Origin: an uncultured Holophagaceae bacterium | GTDB lineage: Bacteria; Acidobacteriota; Holophagae; Holophagales; Holophagaceae | Assembly (NCBI GenBank): GCA_903857495.1 | Contig: CAIOFF010000001.1 | Location: 1 to 36,644 of the forward strand | Reading direction: 5' to 3' | Length of the DNA stretch: 36,644 nucleotides | Part shown: one piece after another, positions 35,107 to 36,644 of the stretch | Position numbering within the stretch: position 1 is the stretch's first letter | Layout: each line of letters begins with the position of its first letter | Made by a program: the position numbers and the translations under genes | Notes under the pieces: model-generated | The model's database searches: none | Told to the model about the DNA's origin: nothing | The model's input: the letters and a program-made list of their open reading frames with translations, nothing else

Positions 35107-36297
35107 ATGGACACCCGGAACAGCGGATTCAACACCAAGCTCGTGCACGCGGGCATTCCCGACGACGCCCACGGCAGCGTGGTGACCCCCATCTACCAGA
35201 CCTCCACCTTCGCCTTCCGCGATGCCCAGCAGGGCGCCAACCGCTTCGCGGGGACCGAGGGCGGCTACATCTACACCCGCATCGGCAACCCCACCACTGT
35301 GGCCCTGGAGGAGAACGTCGCTCAGCTCGAAAACGGCTTCGGCGCCACGGCCATGGCCAGCGGCATGGGCGCGGTCAGCACGGTCTACCTGGCCCTGCTC
35401 AGTTCCGGGGATCACATCGTCAGCACCGACTCGGTCTACGGCCCCAGTCGCGGCCTCATGGAGAAGCACATGAGCCGCTTCGGCGTGGCCTCCATCTACG
35501 TGGACACGTCGGACCTGGAGCACCTGCGCAAGGCGCTGCGGCCGAACACCAAGCTGGTCTACATCGAGTCACCCTCGAACCCCGCCATGTCCGTGACGGA
35601 CATTCAGGCCGCGGCCGAGCTGGCCCACGCCGCGGGAGCCCTCCTGGTGGTGGACAACACCTTCGCCAGCCCGCACCTGCAGAAGCCCCTGGATCTCGGC
35701 GCCGACGTGGTGCTGCACTCCGTCACCAAGTTCATCAACGGCCACGCCGACGTCGTGGGCGGCATCGTGGTCTCAAAGACCGAGGCGCTGCACAAGCAGA
35801 TCCGGGCCATGCTGATCAACCTCGGCGCCAACATGGATCCCCACCAGGCCTACCTGGTCAGCCGCGGCCTGAAGACCCTCGCCCTGCGCGTGGAGCGCGC
35901 CGAGCAGAACACCCATCAGGTGGCCCCCTGGCTGGAGGCCCGGCCCGAGGTGGCCTGGGTGCGCTACATCGGCCTGCCCAGCCATCCCCAGCACGCCCTG
36001 GCCACGCGCCAGATGACGGGCTACGGCTCGATGATCTCCTTCGAGCTGAAGGGCGGCACGGAAGCCGGCCGCATCCTCATGGACAACGTGCACCTGGCGG
36101 GCCTGGCCGTCTCCCTGGGCGGCGTCGAGACCCTCATCAGCCATCCCGCCTCCATGACCCACGCCAGCATGCCCCGGGAAGCCCGGCTGGCGGCGGGCAT
36201 CACGGATGGCCTGGTGCGCCTCTCCATCGGCATCGAGGACGTGGCGGACATTCTGGCGGACCTGGACCTGGCGCTCCGCCGCACCACGAGCGCCTGA
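35107..36297 (+). CDS. PLP-dependent trans-sulfuration enzyme (methionine gamma-lyase/cystathionine gamma-lyase family)
   Basis: A 396-residue cytosolic Cys/Met metabolism enzyme; family length is about 390-400. Seen: [70 protein letters not shown] with the PLP Lys in SVTKFINGH, and [18 protein letters not shown] near the end. The Cys that marks many methionine gamma-lyases (YGC) is Pro here (YGPS), so beta- or gamma-lyase specificity cannot be fixed. The ATG at 35107 has ggag 7 nt upstream; the frame from 35008 is not supported. Its leader can fold so as to block that site. It lies 123 nt after the EF-hand gene. Confidence 0.9.
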   Translation: MDTRNSGFNTKLVHAGIPDDAHGSVVTPIYQTSTFAFRDAQQGANRFAGTEGGYIYTRIGNPTTVALEENVAQLENGFGATAMASGMGAVSTVYLALLSSGDHIVSTDSVYGPSRGLMEKHMSRFGVASIYVDTSDLEHLRKALRPNTKLVYIESPSNPAMSVTDIQAAAELAHAAGALLVVDNTFASPHLQKPLDLGADVVLHSVTKFINGHADVVGGIVVSKTEALHKQIRAMLINLGANMDPHQAYLVSRGLKTLALRVERAEQNTHQVAPWLEARPEVAWVRYIGLPSHPQHALATRQMTGYGSMISFELKGGTEAGRILMDNVHLAGLAVSLGGVETLISHPASMTHASMPREARLAAGITDGLVRLSIGIEDVADILADLDLALRRTTSA

Positions 36298-36370
36298 CTG
36301 CCATTTAATAAAAACAAAAACTAGCCACCGATTAAAAGCTGATAAAGAAAGATCTAAAAGATGTTGACAT
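36298..36370. other. AT-rich island after the trans-sulfuration gene
   Basis: In the line 36301-36360 only about 28 percent of bases are G or C, against about 70 elsewhere. No gene is present. It ends in a perfect TTGACA (36364-36369) without a good -10 at the expected distance. It could be a promoter/UP-element region or the insertion target of the adjacent repeat. Confidence 0.6.
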
Positions 36371-36410
36371 TGGCTTTCCTGATTATCGGCCAGACTCCGC
36401 TAAAAAGACG

Positions 36411-36643
36411 CTCCACGAAGGACACGAAGACGCCCTGCGGGCGTAGGAAGCACACGAATGCGCCCGGGCTCACCCCGGGCATCCCCAAGGGGGCGGCGGC
36501 TGGCTGCGGCCCCAAATAGCCGTCCCAGCCGCCGCCCCCTTGGCCGGTCGCACGCGACCGGGGGCCCCAGGCCCGGATGCCCTGTCGGCGCGATGACTGC
36601 GCCTTCGTGCCCTTTGGGCCAGCTCTTCGTGTCCTTTGTGGAG
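36411..36643. repeat. Intergenic element with 20-bp terminal inverted repeats and central 19-bp stem
   Basis: Ends 36411-36430 and 36624-36643 are inverted repeats (19 of 20 bases match) built on the 9-nt unit cacgaagga. Inside lies a perfect 19-bp inverted repeat (36485-36503 with 36525-36543, 21-nt loop) and smaller stems: 36430-36435/36439-36444 (loop tgc), 36462-36468/36474-36480, and 36544-36550/36555-36561. No gene is present. The near-symmetric, gene-free structure suggests a non-autonomous mobile or interspersed repeat. Confidence 0.8.
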
Positions 36644-36644
36644 A

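Noticed and set aside
36411-36643. CRISPR array or integron attC cluster
   Set aside because: Repeats are inverted, not regularly spaced direct repeats, and no cas or integrase gene is near.

Overview
The window is chromosomal DNA of a GC-rich, Gram-negative bacterium. It carries outer-membrane beta-barrels, lipoproteins with LxxC lipoboxes, Tat signals and two large eukaryotic-type Ser/Thr kinases. This fits an acidobacterium of the Holophaga/Geothrix type best, but that placement is inferred from gene style alone. No phage, IS transposase, CRISPR array or plasmid gene was seen. Most genes are ordinary single-copy genes in short operons.

Layout. 1-360: intergenic repeat rich in hairpins, then a terminator. 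360-1287 (minus): Rieske lipoprotein plus a hemerythrin-like protein with lost iron ligands. 1418-5393: membrane sensor Ser/Thr kinase, divergent periplasmic cupredoxin and a convergent outer-membrane barrel. 5594-8296: TIGR03118-type lipoprotein and a MocR-type regulator without its PLP lysine. 8307-11506 (minus): translationally coupled operon apbE, porin, FMN-binding protein, membrane cytochrome b, preceded by three palindromes. This looks like a flavinylated electron-transfer or ferric-reductase module. 11580-13239: canonical bacteriohemerythrin and a sedolisin. 13372-16338: hybrid histidine kinase and a metallo-beta-lactamase-fold hydrolase. 16425-18438: pepD, tRNA-Ser(GGA), a terminator, an inverted copy of the tRNA 3' end and a row of hairpins. 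18439-22242: lipoprotein of unknown function, a small lipoprotein and an amidohydrolase fused to an NTF2-like domain. 22292-24375: lower-GC DNA with a DEDDh exonuclease and a prolyl-aminopeptidase-like hydrolase. 24439-30264: coupled M14 and S66 carboxypeptidases, then a kinase-TPR protein. 30284-33018: CoA-transferase/GNAT fusion divergent from a sirtuin. 33160-36297: duplicated alpha-helical exported protein, EF-hand protein and a PLP trans-sulfuration enzyme. 36298-36644: an AT-rich island and a second intergenic repeat with near-perfect terminal inverted repeats.

Three points stand out. (1) The Pat-like acetyltransferase fusion and the adjacent sirtuin both appear to lack a key catalytic residue in the non-GNAT partner: the sirtuin's catalytic His is Phe, and the CoA-transferase's probable Glu is Ala. 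Together they may form a repurposed acylation sensor and reader pair. (2) The apbE operon has a compact symmetric operator array that suggests metal control. (3) Intergenic regions hold a family of symmetric multi-hairpin elements. The MocR homologue without PLP ligands is a fourth, independent oddity.
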